Source of the DNA: Symsagittifera roscoffensis
Taxonomy: Eukaryota; Xenacoelomorpha; Acoela; Convolutidae
Assembly (NCBI RefSeq): GCF_963678635.1
Contig: NC_087062.1
Location: 86,082,890 to 86,146,889, forward strand
Reading direction: 5' to 3'
DNA length: 64,000 nucleotides
Shown here: piece after piece, positions 36,051 through 49,900 of the stretch
Numbering within the stretch: position 1 is the stretch's first letter
Layout of the letters: the number at the start of each line of letters is the position of its first letter
Program-made: the position numbers and the translations under genes
The notes under the pieces: generated by a model
Databases searched by the model: none
Seen by the model: the letters and a program-made list of their open reading frames with translations, nothing else
Told to the model about the DNA's origin: nothing

Positions 36051-36625
36051 AGACAGATCTGGGAAGGTAGATTAAGTGTCCGAACACTTGAGTCCTGGGA
36101 AGGCAAATTAGGTGTCCCAACACTTGAATCCTGGGAAGGCAAATTAGGTGTCCCAACACTTGAGTCCTGTGAAAAGTAAAATAAGTGTCCAAGCACTTGA
36201 GTCCTGGGAAGGGAAATTAATGGACCCATCAATTGAGTCCTGGGAAGTTAAATTGAGTGTCCCAACACATCAGTCCTGAGAAAGCAAACAAATGTCCCAA
36301 CACTCTAATCCAGAGAATGTCAATTAAGCGTGCCAAGAATTGAGTCCTGGGAAGGTAAATTAAGTTTCCCAACACTTGAGTATTGGGAAGGCAAACTAAC
36401 TACCCCAGCACTTGAGTCCTGGGAAGGTAAATAAGGTGTCCCAACACTTCAGTCCCAGGAAGGTAAATTAAGTGTCCCATCACTTGAGCACTGGGAAGGC
36501 AAATTAAGTGTCCCAACACTTGAGTACTGGGAAGGTAAATAAAGTGTCCCAACACTTAGTACTAGAAAAACATATTTAATGTCCCAACACTTGGCCCTGG
36601 GAAGGCAAATTAACTGTCCCAACGT
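36051..36625 (+). repeat. ~35-bp minisatellite in the second leader
   Basis: About 16 imperfect units of GTGTCCCAACACTTGAGTCC plus TGGGAAGGCAAATTAA. The unit is different from the 14-bp array at 5334-6215 but shares the word TGTCCCAA (reverse TTGGGACA) and sits at the same distance from the LTR. Confidence 0.9.
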
Positions 36626-36630
36626 GTTGG

Positions 36631-38440
36631 TGATTTTTTCTCGATATCCGAATTTTTTTTGTTGATTTTCCGGAATCTTCGAAACGGTGAACGGCTCTTC
36701 AAAATTTGTTAGACTAAATTGAAAACTTTATCCTTTATTTGCTAATTGATGATATGTGCTATAATTCTTCAAAGGAGATTTTTTGATGGCAAAACCTTAA
36801 CCCCCATTTTTTCTCGATACAAATTTCGTTTCGAGGAAAACGTAAGCGGCAAGCTACTAGAAACAGAAAAATTGCTGAGCAGCAACTACGACTCAAGTAA
36901 CGTGCTTCTACAAAAATTGATATTGTTTGTTACAGTCTAGTTTAAAATCTCACTTTTAAAGATACTAAAGTTACAGTCTAATTTAAGTATTTTCCCTCAA
37001 ACTGAGCATTTGAATAGAATTGAGCGAGTATATAAATATTCAAGGTGACAGAAAAATATCGTGACATTAAAGGTGAGATTAAAATTGACAGAATTAAAGT
37101 TTCGACGGTTCTTGAATGGCAGAACATCACTAGTAAATGATTTTTTCGTAGTCCACTGTCGCATAACTGAAAGTGTAGAAGAGCCCCTTAGAAAAACAAA
37201 AAAAGATTCAGCTGTTTCTTTCAAGACATTCTCGAAAAAGCATAGGCTAAGAATAATGATTTTGTGATGCTCTGATCCGACTTCAGAGTTCTGTGTCTGT
37301 GAAATAAGTTGTTCAAAAGCTTCGTAAAATAAACCAGTGAAGGCCGCAAAGAACTGCTTCTAGCGAAGACAAAACCAGAAGAGTTAGAAAAACAACATGA
37401 ATCATCAATAAAACTGACGTAACAGGAAGTGATCTTCAAAGAGCAACAGCAACATATTTAAATGGAACAGAAAAGAAGGAAGTAAATTTGTAATTGACCG
37501 TCAAGAGTAAGAGTTTTGTCAGCAAAAAAAAATTGTATAAAAGTAGCTGAAACAAAAATTGCCAAAACTGAATATCTCGATGACACTGAAATAGATCAGA
37601 CTCTCGGGCTGTCATTGTCGGTTGATTGTATTCTGAAAAGGTAAACGATGGGGCTGATAACGCACTAGAGAATCAAAAAGGAACCGATTGAGTTCCACTT
37701 TCGACGAAGTTTGTCACAGGTAAAAATACGGAAAAAATACAGAAAAACATCCATAGCGGCAACTTCTCTCGGTCATAGTCACCGAATCAAACTGGTGGCT
37801 GTGAGCAACAATGTTAACTCTATAACCCACCGTTTCGCTCAGTGATGGCAATAGAATCAAGCACGCTGTAACACTAATCCTGAGCACGAAGGGGGGAAGT
37901 CATTGCCTATTTCAAACATTTCGGCACTTTACGAAAACACATTGGCATTTTTAAACCAGCTGCTACAGTAGCTACTAATTTTCCTGTATGTTGTAACTTC
38001 TCTGTTACTCATCCTCCAACTTCAATACAACATTTCACCATCAACAACATTAATAATTTAGCTCGAGATTTTGAAAACTTGCCCGCCATCTCCAGTCAAT
38101 ACTCTGGATACAACCCTCATGCCACTCCGTCACAAATTTAATCTGCGGAAATCAAAGTTCGCTACCACATGATCTGCCACTAATCTCCCAGCGGATACCC
38201 ACAGTCACCCAATTTAACACTGGTGTAATAAGTGATGTTAACACGAACCCGTAACGCCAATAAGTCAGCAGCAATTCGGGGATATCAAGTGGTGATACCG
38301 TTTACTATGGGTTACCCAATCACGACGTATCAGCTGAAAACACTTGAACACATCAGCAGCAGCAAGTTGCAACTAATCGTAGCAATACCTTGCTTTTGTT
38401 GCATCCATCTCCTCAGTCGCAAGTCATGACACTATATGAC
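36631..38440. other. Stretch without recognisable genes
   Basis: AT-rich sequence with only short frames. The last 400 bases read Ser/Gln-rich in one phase (QQQQ near 38355) and may be the far N-terminal part of the BEL/Pao gag that follows. Confidence 0.4.
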
Positions 38441-38469
38441 TTAGTCTAAGATTGGTAAGTTTCAGAGAA

Positions 38470-41400
38470 GGATCCTCTTCCCGAATTAAAGGTGGTCGAG
38501 TCTGACGGCAACCCGCTCCATGGGTACGAATGGTCAGGTTTACAGTACTGTAGACGCAATCTCTCTTTTTTAACTTATTCAAAAACCCTAGTCACTTGAA
38601 AAATCAAGTCAGCCGTAGCAGAGTTCGCATACAGTGGAAAAAATAAAGATGCCCTGATTTTTTTAGAAAGAAAGTTTGGCCAGCAAGAAAACGTAATTGC
38701 TGTCCATCTTGACTAGCTGTCCAGTTTCCCGCAACTCTAAATGAAAAACTGTGCGAAAATTATTAGCATCTCGGTTAAAATTTCTAGTCTGTCGACCGTC
38801 TTCCTAACTCTTGAATATGAAAAAAAAACATTTACAATGCTTTTCTTTGTTAAAACAAACTCATGCTAAAATACGATCAAAAATTGGAGAATCGTGGTAG
38901 TGTTTGGCCGTGAAATTTAATTGTTCAAAACCGAATCTGAAGGATGTTAACAATTGGTTAAAGGATAAAGCCGAGGCTCACGAGCAAATTTTCCTGGAAA
39001 GCCCAAGTTCGATGAACCATTCAAAACTAAGGCTTTATGGAGAGTTTTTGCCTCGACAACTAAGGTTGAGAAAATTTCGAGTATCCATTTTGTCTCCTCT
39101 GCAAGGGCAAGCATGCATTGCGGAAGTGCCCAGTGTTTAAGGAGAAAATCCCCCCATAACGAGCAAAATTTTCTTACGAAAACACGTTGAGCTACTCCTG
39201 CTTACAAGGGAACCATGCATTCCCGCAATGTCTTCAAGCAAAGAAATGCACCAGGCTAGGGTGCAATAGCCTCATAATGTACTTCTCCATGGTGCTGTAC
39301 GTGTTTATCCTAGTCGAAATCTCGACAGATCTGGGAGCCACGAAAGCCCCAACACTAGTTAAACAAGAACTAATGCAAGCCCGAAAAAAGCGAACACAAA
39401 CACTGGTAGAAAATCCTTCAGCAAGAATATTCTAAACACAATTTCGAGTCATGCGGACACCAATCCGGCTCCTGTGGATGTGAGTGGCACAATCTTGAAG
39501 GACCATTAAACAATCATAACATCAAAACTGTTACTGCCCACAATCAAACTTCAAGTATCCACCAATTTCCACAGTGCTGATTGCTTAATTGTGTGTGACT
39601 TAGCATCTAGTCATTCCTGGATATCGGCTAAATTAGTCAAACGTCAACATTTTCTGTTAGGAATTTGGATATTACAGTAAATAGTAATAACACAAGAACT
39701 GTTGTTACAACGAAACAAGTTCAGATGAAGGTACCTTCTAACTTTGATGGATACAAAAGAGCTTCGAATTAACCGCATTTGTCGAGGGTGAAATGAAAAT
39801 TGGTACCAATACCAACTCTGCCTTGCAGAGCAAGTATCCGTACATTGCTCCGATTAAAATAACTGTATATAATTATGCCGATGTATTTTAAAAAAATTAG
39901 TCAAGTGTGAGGCCTATCCAAACAATTCACCCAGCGCTGTCCGCCTTCCAACAGTCCGGGTCCTTAGTGACTCAATGCCGACATATACTGGTTTGCTTTC
40001 CATTTGTTTCAAGCGCAATACAAATGATACCGATCTAGTCGGTCAAATGAAACGCTGGTGTGAAATAGAGTGATGTGGGTTCTACAAACAGTTTGAATTC
40101 TGTTACGCCGCGGACAAGAGAGGTGGCTAAAAGCCTTGATTCATGCACCGTTTATGATGAATCAAGATACCCTGTAGATCTGCCCTGTGCAGCAGAAACT
40201 GTCATATTGGCATACAATTTTTATTCGGCTTTGGTTCAGCTAGAATTGTTGAAAAAAACATCTAGCAAAAGATCCTTCTTTAAGGCATCAATACTCAAAA
40301 ACTTTTAAAGAGGATTTGAGTAAGGAATATCTGATTCACTTTCCTCCCCAGAATATTAAAAACCGCAACATACGCGAGAAGTATCTTCCTCCCCATCCCA
40401 TGGTGAACCCATATGATGCTGGTAAAGTAATGCGTGTCCGTAATGGAGCATCTAAGTGACACGGTACGTCATTGAACAGACCGTTGCTAGTAGGAACCGA
40501 CCTACTGCAAAACCTTGTATTTGTGCTCCTCCGTTTCCGTCAACATCATTTTGCCGTATCGGCTGACGTTGAAGGGAAGCTCCTTTTCGAAGTCTTTCCA
40601 GAGGAACAGACTTCCCTTCGTTTTCGGTGGCTGCAGGAACCCACAGCCAATACCATTGTACAACAGTATGCCAGAAAAATCTGGTGCAAGAGATTCGCCG
40701 ATGTGTGCAAATTGTGCATTGCAACGTACTGCATTGGAAAATCATGCAATGTTCCCTGACGCAGCGTCCGCAGTCCTTGAGAAAATTTATTTGGGCGGCT
40801 ATCTAGACTCCTTTGAGAATCCGGATCTTGGTTTTAAACTGAGTTAAGAGTTAAGTTTTTTTTATCCATATTTAGCATTATTTATTCAAAATCATAATCA
40901 ACGTATCAAAATCAATTATAACTTCAGCCCGCCTGAAAGTGCTTGGCATCAATAAGTAAAAGTATTGTAAATTGTGGAGATAAATCCTCACATGTTCTTG
41001 GTCTCAAGTGGGACCATATCGACGACACTTTGGTCGTAAGCCGTGGTGTCAGCCCTTAATCTAAAAGTTCGATATTACAGTGAACGGTTTTCGGTTTTGT
41101 ATCTTCTGTTTTCCACCCCAAAGGTCTAGTAGCGCCCTATACCATAAGAGCCCGAGTATTGTTGAAAGAAAACTGGCGCATTCACGGCGAACAAGGGGAA
41201 GATGAGCTACCCATTGATAACAAGAAAAAGTGTTATGCCTGGTACTCTGGTTTGTCATCTTTAGGAAAAATGACTATAAATTGCAGCTACCTCAACGTAC
41301 CAGTTGAATTGGTCGAAATACACATGTTCGGTGACAGCTCTGAAGAACTTTTTTTTGTGCTGTAGATTTTCTTCGCGCCCGTGTGAAAACGTCACTCCAA

Positions 41401-41900
41401 ACTCAACTTTCCTTCTGATTTGAAAAGCAAGAGTCGCGCCAATGAAAGCACTTTCTCTCCCAAAGTTTGAACTGCTTACCATGTCACTCGCTACCCGCTT
41501 GAAGGAAGATATCCTCAACTCTCTAACCATTCCGGTATCCAATAAGTTCTTGTGGACTGACAGCACCACTGTGCTCCACTGGGTAAACTCGGATAGAAAG
41601 CAAACCATTTTCGTGTTTCCGGATTGGAGAAGTTCTGGAAAATACGACCGTAGACCACTAGTTTCAAGTCTTGAGTGAGGACAACCCTGCTGTTACACGA
41701 ACCATATTTTAACTTTGAATAGTCGACTGTTATTGTTTCTGTCTGTGTTCCTGTTTTAAGGTTCGTGTTTTGCCAGATCATCTTTGTCAGATCGTTCCGG
41801 TCTTGGACCAATTTGGACTCAACATTCTTCTTTTTGACATATTTTGTCCGAACTTGGGGTTTGTTTGCTCTACTCACTCTTTCATTTATGGCGACTTAAA
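38470..41900 (+). pseudogene. BEL/Pao retrotransposon remnant, copy A
   Basis: Degenerate gag, protease, RT and RNase H order. Gag: PLPELKVVESDGNPLHGYEW near 38480 and ALIFLERKFGQQENV near 38650; knuckle region at 39080-39300 including GKHALRKC, CLQGNHAFPQC and CTRLGC. Protease-like ASSHSWIS near 39610. RT: RFRQHHFAVSADVEG and LRFRWLQEP at 40530-40640, ALQRTA and FPDAASAVLEK near 40720-40780. RNase H: LPKFELLTMSLATRL and WTDSTTVLHWV near 41455-41590. Dozens of stops and shifts. No integrase or LTRs recognised. Confidence 0.8.
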
Positions 41901-42937
41901 TATTGGCAGAAAAATCATAGTACTGTCATATCGTATCATCTTTGCGTATTAACGATTTCTCTCCGTTTTGTTCTTCTGAGATCCATTCAGGGAATTTTTT
42001 TAATAAACGATTTTTTTGCCATTATCAAAATTTAGAGCTCCTTTACATTCACTGCAATCAACTTCAAATTAAAATGTTTACAAAACCAAACTAATTTGCG
42101 TAGCTTAAGCTAACCTGCATTTACTGGCTCTGCTTAATGATAAAGGAAAGTTAAGCAATCGATATTTTCTCGAAACCAATACAAGTTTTTCAAAAATGTA
42201 ATTGTCAATACAAGACTGTACAACTCTAACATGAAATATTTTTCAACATTACAAAATGTTCCTTTCCGATAAATTCATTTTGATTAGGGAGAAATCTAAT
42301 GGGTCTGATTTTTTTTCTCATTTTGTGTTTGGAACAAAAATTGAAAAAAGGTACTAGCGCCGTTATTTTCCCACCCGTACCCAGCGGAGGCTGCTTTACT
42401 AGATAGAAATGTTATATCGATTACACAGCCAAATTTTTGATTTTCTGTACAGAAATGATCTATTTCTTTTTTATTTAAACATTTCACAAAGAAACTCTGA
42501 CCAGAAAATAAGATTAGGTATAAAGTATTTCAGGTCAGAAAGTTTCTCGGTACGGTCAAGTCTCCTATCAATTATGGTTGGAACAATTGCAAATGAATAT
42601 CTTTTTCAAAATGCCGAAAGGAGTCAGTACATTATATAGATTGAATCGATTATGAATCAAGGAAAACCATTTTGATCAATTTTAGGGTTCGTGTGAAGCT
42701 GGTTCGATGTTTTTGCGTTTTTAGACTTAAGTTTATACTTAATTTACTGGCTTAAGTTTCCTTTGTCCCCCTGTTGTTTTCTAAGACTTTAACTTTTTTC
42801 ATATTTTTTTAGTGAATATAAATTGAATCACGTAATTGTGAAATTCAAGAGTAAATAACTGCAATAGTGACGAACAAAAAATTAAACAAGGTTTTAGGTG
42901 CAATTGAATTTTTATTTCATTTCTTTTTTGTGTCAGC
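41901..42937. other. Non-coding tail shared by both BEL/Pao copies
   Basis: Homologous to about 59815-61335 except for the 481-bp insertion there. AT-rich. A short frame (MLYRLHSQIF) is conserved at 42409 and 60807 only because the duplication is recent. No gene supported. Confidence 0.55.
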
Positions 42938-43280
42938 TGGAAACAGTTCAAAACATGTATTTGTTTTGACCTATTAATTTATGATGAACCATCTCTAAAA
43001 AAAACTTAGAAGTAGCCAATCATGATCCATAACTAATACTCACAATAGTCTGTGAAGCTGAAACTATTTATACTCTCAGCCGGAACAGAATAAATTTAAC
43101 TTAGCAAACAGTTGCTCTTTTCACGAAAGTTTTTTTGATATCTTATATCGCAAATACCAGTATACACTATATATATTGAGACTATGAGACATGAGAGTAA
43201 AATTAAAATCAGTCTCAGACTGAGATGTCTAAGACGAATCTATCCGGCCAAAAATAAGATAGCGTGACAAAGCGACGGTG
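42938..43280 (+). repeat. 5' LTR of element B
   Basis: From TGGAAACAGTTCAAAACA to GACGGTG. Shared blocks with 53765-54088 and 61336-61606: CAATCATGATCCATAACTA, GAACAGAATAAATTTAACT and CAAACAGTTGCTCTT. Edges are those of the three-way match. Confidence 0.65.
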
Positions 43281-43359
43281 CTGAATGCATACAAAAACAA
43301 CAAGACAACTTAAATAAACCACCGAAGTACAAAGAACGAACAAATCTTTTCATCAATAC

Positions 43360-43985
43360 ATGAAAAAAGGTCAGAGTCTACCGAAGAAAAACATCCAAAG
43401 TAATATTAGCTCAGGAAAATCACTACCAAATAGCTATAATAATTACAGTTCACAGTCCCCTTTTTCTAATAATAACCAGATCGACGAAACTCACAAAATT
43501 GTTATAGCAGATCAAATAGTCAAAACATTCATTTCAGAAGTTTTAATCTAGATCAAATTCTAATAGAAATAATTACTCAAACTATAACAGAAATCGCTCA
43601 TATTCAAACCCTCGGAATAGAAACTATTCCCATGACCGCTCAAGAAATTCTTCAAACAACCGCAATCAAAAATAATCAAATAATTGTAATAGAAACTACT
43701 ATAGTTTAGGTCACAAGATTATTCTAACAACAGACCGTATAGTAATAATTACAATAAATAATCTCGCGATGATTCCAGAACTAGAAACAGCAACTATCAA
43801 AACAGACCAAGAAGTAATTCGCTGACAAGGCATCGAAACAAATCACAATATTCAAACCGACGAAATCAAAACTACAGAAGTAGTACACCAAAACATCAAC
43901 GGCGAATAAATCAACACAATCTGCAAATGAAACAATTCCCGACCCCCAGGTATTGACAATACAGAAACTTCAGAATTTCAACTAA
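43360..43985 (+). pseudogene. Gag C-terminal remnant of element B
   Basis: Asn/Arg/Ser-rich text in shifting phases (RNRNYSHDRS, then QNRPRSNS, then TPKHQRR, then GIDNTETSEFQL), typical of an unstructured nucleocapsid region. Matches 61688-62330. The gag N-terminus is missing. An internal deletion relative to 62330-63255 joins this directly to the region before RT. Confidence 0.55.
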
Positions 43986-44159
43986 ACTATTTAACTATCT
44001 ATTAAAAGTATTAAATTGACTCAAAAAGAAACACAGCACTTATTTTAAACCTGATTTTAAACCAACGTTCAAAATTCCAAAATATACAAATGAACAATAA
44101 CAACAACTGACAATGTTTAATTTCCAACAAATAAGTCAGAAAAACTTGAACAATTAGCA

Positions 44160-45010
44160 GACTTATTAATAAAATATCCCTTGGCTTATGCCACATCAAA
44201 ACTTTATGTTGAAATGATACAATCACCACTACACCTTCTAATTAAACCCGACCCAATTTTCGAAAAACAACGCTCAAGTAAAGCTCTGATATTTTTACGA
44301 GACAAAGTAAACAGACTTTTGATCATTCTGGAACAATGCAAAATTATGTCAGCAGTAAGCAAAGAACAACAACTCAAGGGAAACACATTTTTAAATCCAG
44401 TAATCTTTCTCGCAATAGGAGAACCAAATAAAATCGTATTAGACGCACGGTATTTAAATTTTCTAATTAAAAAATCAAAATGGAATTGGCCCATAGAACC
44501 AATACAAGTAATACTCGCAAAAACATACGACACTATTTTACAACCGCATATACGAATAGTCCATGTAATCAAAAGCCAATAGACAAACAAAAAATCGCTC
44601 GATAAAAGTCGTTAATGGAAATCAACAGTATCAATTTAGTAGGCTTTTTACGGCATATCTATAGACCAGCTGATTTTTTTGCCTTTAAAGTGAGTAGTTT
44701 ATGGATAAAAAATTTAAACCATTAATTTCAAGTAAAAACGTCATTACATATTTACACGATGTTTTCATGCATTCCAAACAAAACAATATATTCAAAGTGT
44801 TAGAAAAATATCACCAAATCTTTTTCAAAGAAATTGTGGTAGCAGCCCCAGATAAATAACAACTTTTCTTCACCCGTGTAAAATTATTTGGACATATTAG
44901 GGAACGCAACACAATAACACCCCTAATTTCTCAATTTATTTCAAAGTTAAAGCTCCAATCATTATCCAATGACATGAAAACCCAACATTTCCGGGAAATG
45001 CTGAAGTTTT
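44160..45010 (+). pseudogene. Reverse transcriptase remnant of element B
   Basis: 133-codon frame from 44181 with SAVSKEQQLKGNTFLNPV and KIVLDARYLNFLI, then WPIEPIQVI, the N-terminal half of a gypsy-type RT. A deletion follows. A YLHDVF stretch near 44752 is the YxDD motif with Asp changed to His. Homologous to 63430-64000. Confidence 0.7.
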
Positions 45011-45081
45011 CAAGTAAATATGTTTTAAAAATGTAACCATATCTCAGACCCTCCTACAACATACTTCGACACAAAATAAAT

Positions 45082-45350
45082 TTGATTGGACTTTCGAACA
45101 TCACAAACGCTTCGATGAAAGAAAAACTCTTCTCACAGAACAAATTTAAAATACAAATAGAGACTCAAGCCAGCCATTCTGTTCTATGTGCGATGCTTCC
45201 ACTTTTGGAAATGGAAATTTTACAATATCATCAAGGCACCAATAAAATGAACCAATTATCAGCAATTGCAAGACTTTTTACACAAGAAGAACTCAGACTC
45301 TCCACACCTATGAGGGAATGTACAGCCAACATATATACTTAAACAGGTTA
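45082..45350 (+). pseudogene. RNase H remnant of element B
   Basis: 87-codon frame ending in QLSAIARLFTQEELRLST and RECTANIYT, matching the region around the catalytic Glu of gypsy RNase H. The rest is lost. Confidence 0.55.
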
Positions 45351-45810
45351 AGAATTCCTAATTCTTGGGTTGAAATATCATCAGTTTTATTCACGGATCA
45401 TAAACTTATAAAACTCTTTTCACACAGAAATTTAGTTCAAACCATATAGTTTATAGATTTTAAATAAATTTAATGAAGCTTTCAAATCTACTTATAGTTT
45501 GGAAAGCAGGCAAAAGACTTACCTTGCTTTACCAGAAACACGTAGTCGAAATAAACCACCCAAACTACTTGCACGAAAAACAACTGTAAAAATACAACAA
45601 AATTAAAAATTCTGAATGGAAAAAGACAAAAAATCACCACGATTAGAATGCAATTACGCAGTCAAAACTAATTCCGATACAAAACAGATAAATATCTTAG
45701 AAAATTTTACGCTCTATCTATATTGTCAAAACAATCACTATGAAGTAGATTTAGTAGGTAAAGTCACGTTCAAATCTATACCATATTCATCATGGTCAAA
45801 AATTAACTAA
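45293..45810 (+). repeat. Internal duplication of element B, first copy
   Basis: Repeated at 46385-46905 with small differences (shared CTCTCCACACCTATG, CAACATATATACTT, AGAATGCAATTACGCAG). It encodes a KSPRLECNYAV...LYCQNNHYEVDL stretch (66 codons from 45616) that precedes integrase in this family. Confidence 0.8.
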
Positions 45811-46384
45811 TGTTTTAGTTGAAGACATGAATCGCTACCTACAAAAATATCGTTGATGTATAATGGAAACGACCAAAAATACACCGAATTGTCAAGGAAT
45901 GTAAAAGTATTCCCGTTACCATATCATTCTCAAACAACAATAGCGTTCAGACTAACACCATATGAAATGGTTTTTAACCAAAAACCACGCAAGCCTATGA
46001 TGCTCACAGCAAATTCATCAAAAACGCACAAGGTTATTGTCAACCAAAAAAGACTCAATTTGTTACCGCCTACCACTTCAACCTCATAACGAAGAACATA
46101 TCGCCATCCTCAAAAATTAATTTCAGCCTCTGGAATCCACTCTGAATGAATTTTTTTAAAATAAAGATAAAAAACCCAAAGAATTCTATCAAAAATTTGC
46201 AAAAAAAAATTACAAAGAAGAAATATTTATTCACAACTAAACCAAGCTTTGCGCCAGCAAAAAAACTAAAAAAAAGGAATATTTGTTTTAATTCGAAAAC
46301 TATTTGAAAAAGTTTACATCAAATTATAGAAAAACCTAGAGACGTCACATTTAAAGTAATAGACTACAATAAAAAAACTAGTAC
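45811..46384 (+). pseudogene. Integrase C-terminal remnant of element B
   Basis: A 78-codon frame at 45853 reads FPLPYHSQTTIAF and LTPYEMVFNQKPRKP, the motif that follows the catalytic Glu in gypsy integrases. A VEDMNRYLQKY stretch lies just before. The zinc and DD parts are absent. Confidence 0.6.
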
Positions 46385-46905
46385 TCTCAGACTCTCCACA
46401 CCTATGAAAGAATGTACAGCCAACATATATACTTGAACAGGTTAAGAATTCCCAATTCTTGGATCGAAATATCCATCAGTTTTACTCACGGATCATAAAC
46501 TTATAAAACTTCTTTTTACACAGAAATTTAGATCAAACCATATAGTTTATAGATTTCAACTGAATTTAATGAAGCTTTCAAATCTACTTATAATTTGGAA
46601 AGCAGGCAAAAACTTTACCTGGCTTCACCAGAAACACCTAGTCGAAATAAACCACCCAAACTACTTGCACGAAAAACAACTGTAAAATTACCACAAAATA
46701 AAAAAAAATATTCTGGAAAAAACAAAAAATCACCACGATTAGAATGCAATTACGCAGTCAGAATTAACTCCAATACGAAACACATAAATATCTTAGAAAA
46801 TTTTACGCTCTATCTATATTGTCAAAACAATCACTATGAAGTAGATTTAGTAGGTAAAGACACTTTCAAATCTATACCATATTCACCATATTCATCATGG
46901 TCATA
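46385..46905 (+). repeat. Internal duplication of element B, second copy
   Basis: Partner of 45293-45810, about 1093 bases downstream. The KSPRLECNYAV frame is open here from 46595. Confidence 0.8.
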
Positions 46906-49900
46906 AATTAACACACAACTGAAAACACATCAACAAAATCCACAACAAAATAATGCATTTGCTTAAGTAGAAAAAAAAGACCAAACAGATTCAAAAAAAG
47001 TCCGGCCCTCCCAATTCAATTCAAAAATATACAATCAAAAAAGTACTTGATTTACAAAACCCTTCAGATAATATACCACTATCAAAGAACAAAATTCAAA
47101 ATCTTTTTCTCCCTAGCACAGAAAAATCTTTTCTCTCTAGCACTTCTTTTGAGAGTATCAAAAAGAACTCCCAAGCAAATAGTTCAAAACCAAAAAATTA
47201 ACCGCAATCAACAAGAAAAGTAATCTCGTCTTAGAAATCAACCGAGAAAAGATGATAAATTTTATGTTCCGTAATCTAAAATATTAAAGAAAGAAGGATT
47301 TCTGTAACCTTCTGATTAATTAACAATATCAAAATTTTTTTTTCATCTAAAAAGAAATCCCGTAACACATGTATCCAATTTCTTTCTCAGAACTAAACTA
47401 GTTCCACACCGACCAATCAAATCACTTGATATGATCTCACGTTTCATTTAAAAACCACTTTAATATTAGCCGATAAATCTCCAACTTGAACTAGATCTAT
47501 ATGTCTAACTCAAAAACCTGCAGGTCAAAATTAAACGTTACCTTCATATTTGATAAATTATTAACCAACGTAACAACCCTCTTCTTGCAATCAATTTAAA
47601 AATCAACAATTTTCAGACTCAGATAAACAAAACATAAAGTAAATCATTTCAATTTTTCTTTCAATCTTTTCCACACGTTTTCAACTTTGTATTTTTTTCC
47701 AAACCAATTTGTAGAATTCATAATCAATAATTTTCTAATCTTTAGTGCCAAATTGATTTTTCTCTACTCCCTTGTCCAAACCTATTCTTTTTCTCTCCAA
47801 TAACATTGATCACCTAATCAGGTACCATACTGAACAATTTTCCAAATGATACGAATGTTACTAAGGAGAAAAGACTTTTGTATGCATTCGCATTTTTTCT
47901 CATCTTACTAGCTTCTCTATTTTTGAAAATTTATAATGTATTAAGCAAACAAGAATTGCTTTTGCATTAACAAAAGTTTTAATGATCATTTTTGCTTAAG
48001 AGAATTATAAAGAACACAGACTTAAATAAAACAAAAACATATACAAAAAATTTCAAAATTGCGAATCCAAATCCTAATAAGGATTCCCCACCTACCAATC
48101 TAACCCAGGACCCCCCCCCCCCCTCCCCCAACAACACCTACATCCAGTCAAACAAATCATCCGCAATCATCTGCTCGTATACCATATGTAGAAAACCCCT
48201 ACATCTTTGAAGAATTCACGGATCGTTATCAGTACCCTTGATACCAGCCACTCGTCAAGCACCCCTTAGTGAACTACAATACGAACCATCATTTAATACT
48301 TACCCCTCACGACAACAAGACCTTAACAGAACAAGACAATTAAGCCAAAACAAAAATCTAACAAGTACATTAGACAGACAAAATATTCACACCCGACCCA
48401 ATAGAAATCTTACAACACCAAGAGTTCAATTTAATATCCCCTCATCAATCACCATCATCATCCACTCTAGATCTTTCTCATTGTACAAAACAAAGTACCC
48501 TCCCATTGTTTCAATTCCCTTCTCAACAAATTACCCACATATTCTGTCAGATTATTCTGAACAAATTCGTGAAAATCCCCTAAATCACCATTACCTCAAG
48601 GCGAAACAAATCTTGTAAGTGATCCAATAGAAGTTTGTTCAGATACCTCTTTATCATTACCAGAAACACAATCCCTTCCATCAACACCTTCAGTCACCAG
48701 TAAAACAACATCAACTTCATTTCCCACAAAATTTCCATGTCAATTAGACGACAGATACCGTGAACTACAAGATACAACTAAACCTTTACGCTTAGATTGG
48801 AGCTCCTTTGTAGAACGCCCTTCATCATGACCTACACCACGATAGTAATTCATTTCATATTTGGCACTAAACATTACAATATAGACAGGATATTCACAAA
48901 GATATTCAAGAACATAACATTCAAAACTTTCACAACAAAAATTAACTCTCCATTTCGAAATAACGTTAAAATTAAGTATTTCAGTACATCATCCATCATC
49001 ATTGTCACCACCAGACATAACCGCTCAATCTTTACCCCCTGCATTTACCACAACAGATTTTATATATAATACGAAAGAAAGAAAAAACCAAAAAGACCAT
49101 AGGTTAAATAAAATTTTATAATCCTTTTTCAGGACTATCTCAAACATTAATTTTCAAAAAGTTTACCACTTAAAATTGTTTCTTATTTAAAATACCTTGA
49201 ATCCATAAAACACAAAAACTCTTCCCAGCGAAGTGGACCACAAGATCTCCTTGTTACACATTATGACTGATAGATCACCAACAGAAAACAATTAATTACG
49301 CAATTAATCAGGTCGCACATTGTGAATCTGCACGAGAAGATGTCGAATCACCAACTGACTGCAGTCGCTACACTTTTCTCTAAAGCCCGAGCCACAACTC
49401 TAACAGCTTGAAAAGTCACATGGAAAGTCTCTAACAAGAAAGTACATTGTTCAAAAGTGTCAAATGGAAACAAGTATAAACTCGATTATGAAGCTTTTTA
49501 CCAAAGTAATATAGAAAGACTTTTTCATGTTCACCCTGAAACTTGTAAAAATGAACTCAAGCGTTAGAAAACAGTTACAAACAAAGATGAAAATCGTAAA
49601 TTAGTAAATTAGTAAATTAGTAAAAAGATAGTTCCAGATTACAAAAAAAACACTAGTGAATAAAACATGACGCAGTCCACTATGACACTCACCTCGATAT
49701 TAAATTAAATTACACAAAAAGCAGAACTTATCAATAAATGTCACTTTTCGAATTAGAAACAATACATCAATTATTTGAGCTAGGACGAACGCAAATACAT
49801 CAATATCTCGCTTCAGCAGTACTTAATATACCGTACGCAGGATATCTCTTATCAAACAACTGTTCTAATTTAATCGAGTACAAAGGAAACATTCTTTGGT

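Larger units (their letters stand above)
33868..36630 (+). mobile_element. 5' part of a second giant-family LTR element
   Basis: LTR, leader and minisatellite in the same order and spacing as 3001-6215. The match includes the LTR start, the CCCA-TGGTTCA junction, the TTGATCCAT hairpin, the GGGGACGCT/GAGCCAATGG blocks (about 34450 and 34600) and GGTGACCAG at 35148. It stops after the minisatellite; no gag or pol follows. Many substitutions show it is older. Confidence 0.75.
38952..44765 (+). repeat. Segmental duplication, left copy
   Basis: Collinear with 56934-64000 over BEL/Pao pol, the shared tail, the element B LTR and its first internal part. Differences are scattered substitutions, a 0.93 kb deletion here and a 481-bp insertion in the other copy. 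Confidence 0.8.

Noticed and set aside
42409-42639. Conserved 76-80-codon frame at 42409 and 60807 as a gene
   Set aside because: It lies in the segmental duplication; the match is at DNA level, and the two frames end differently because of small indels.
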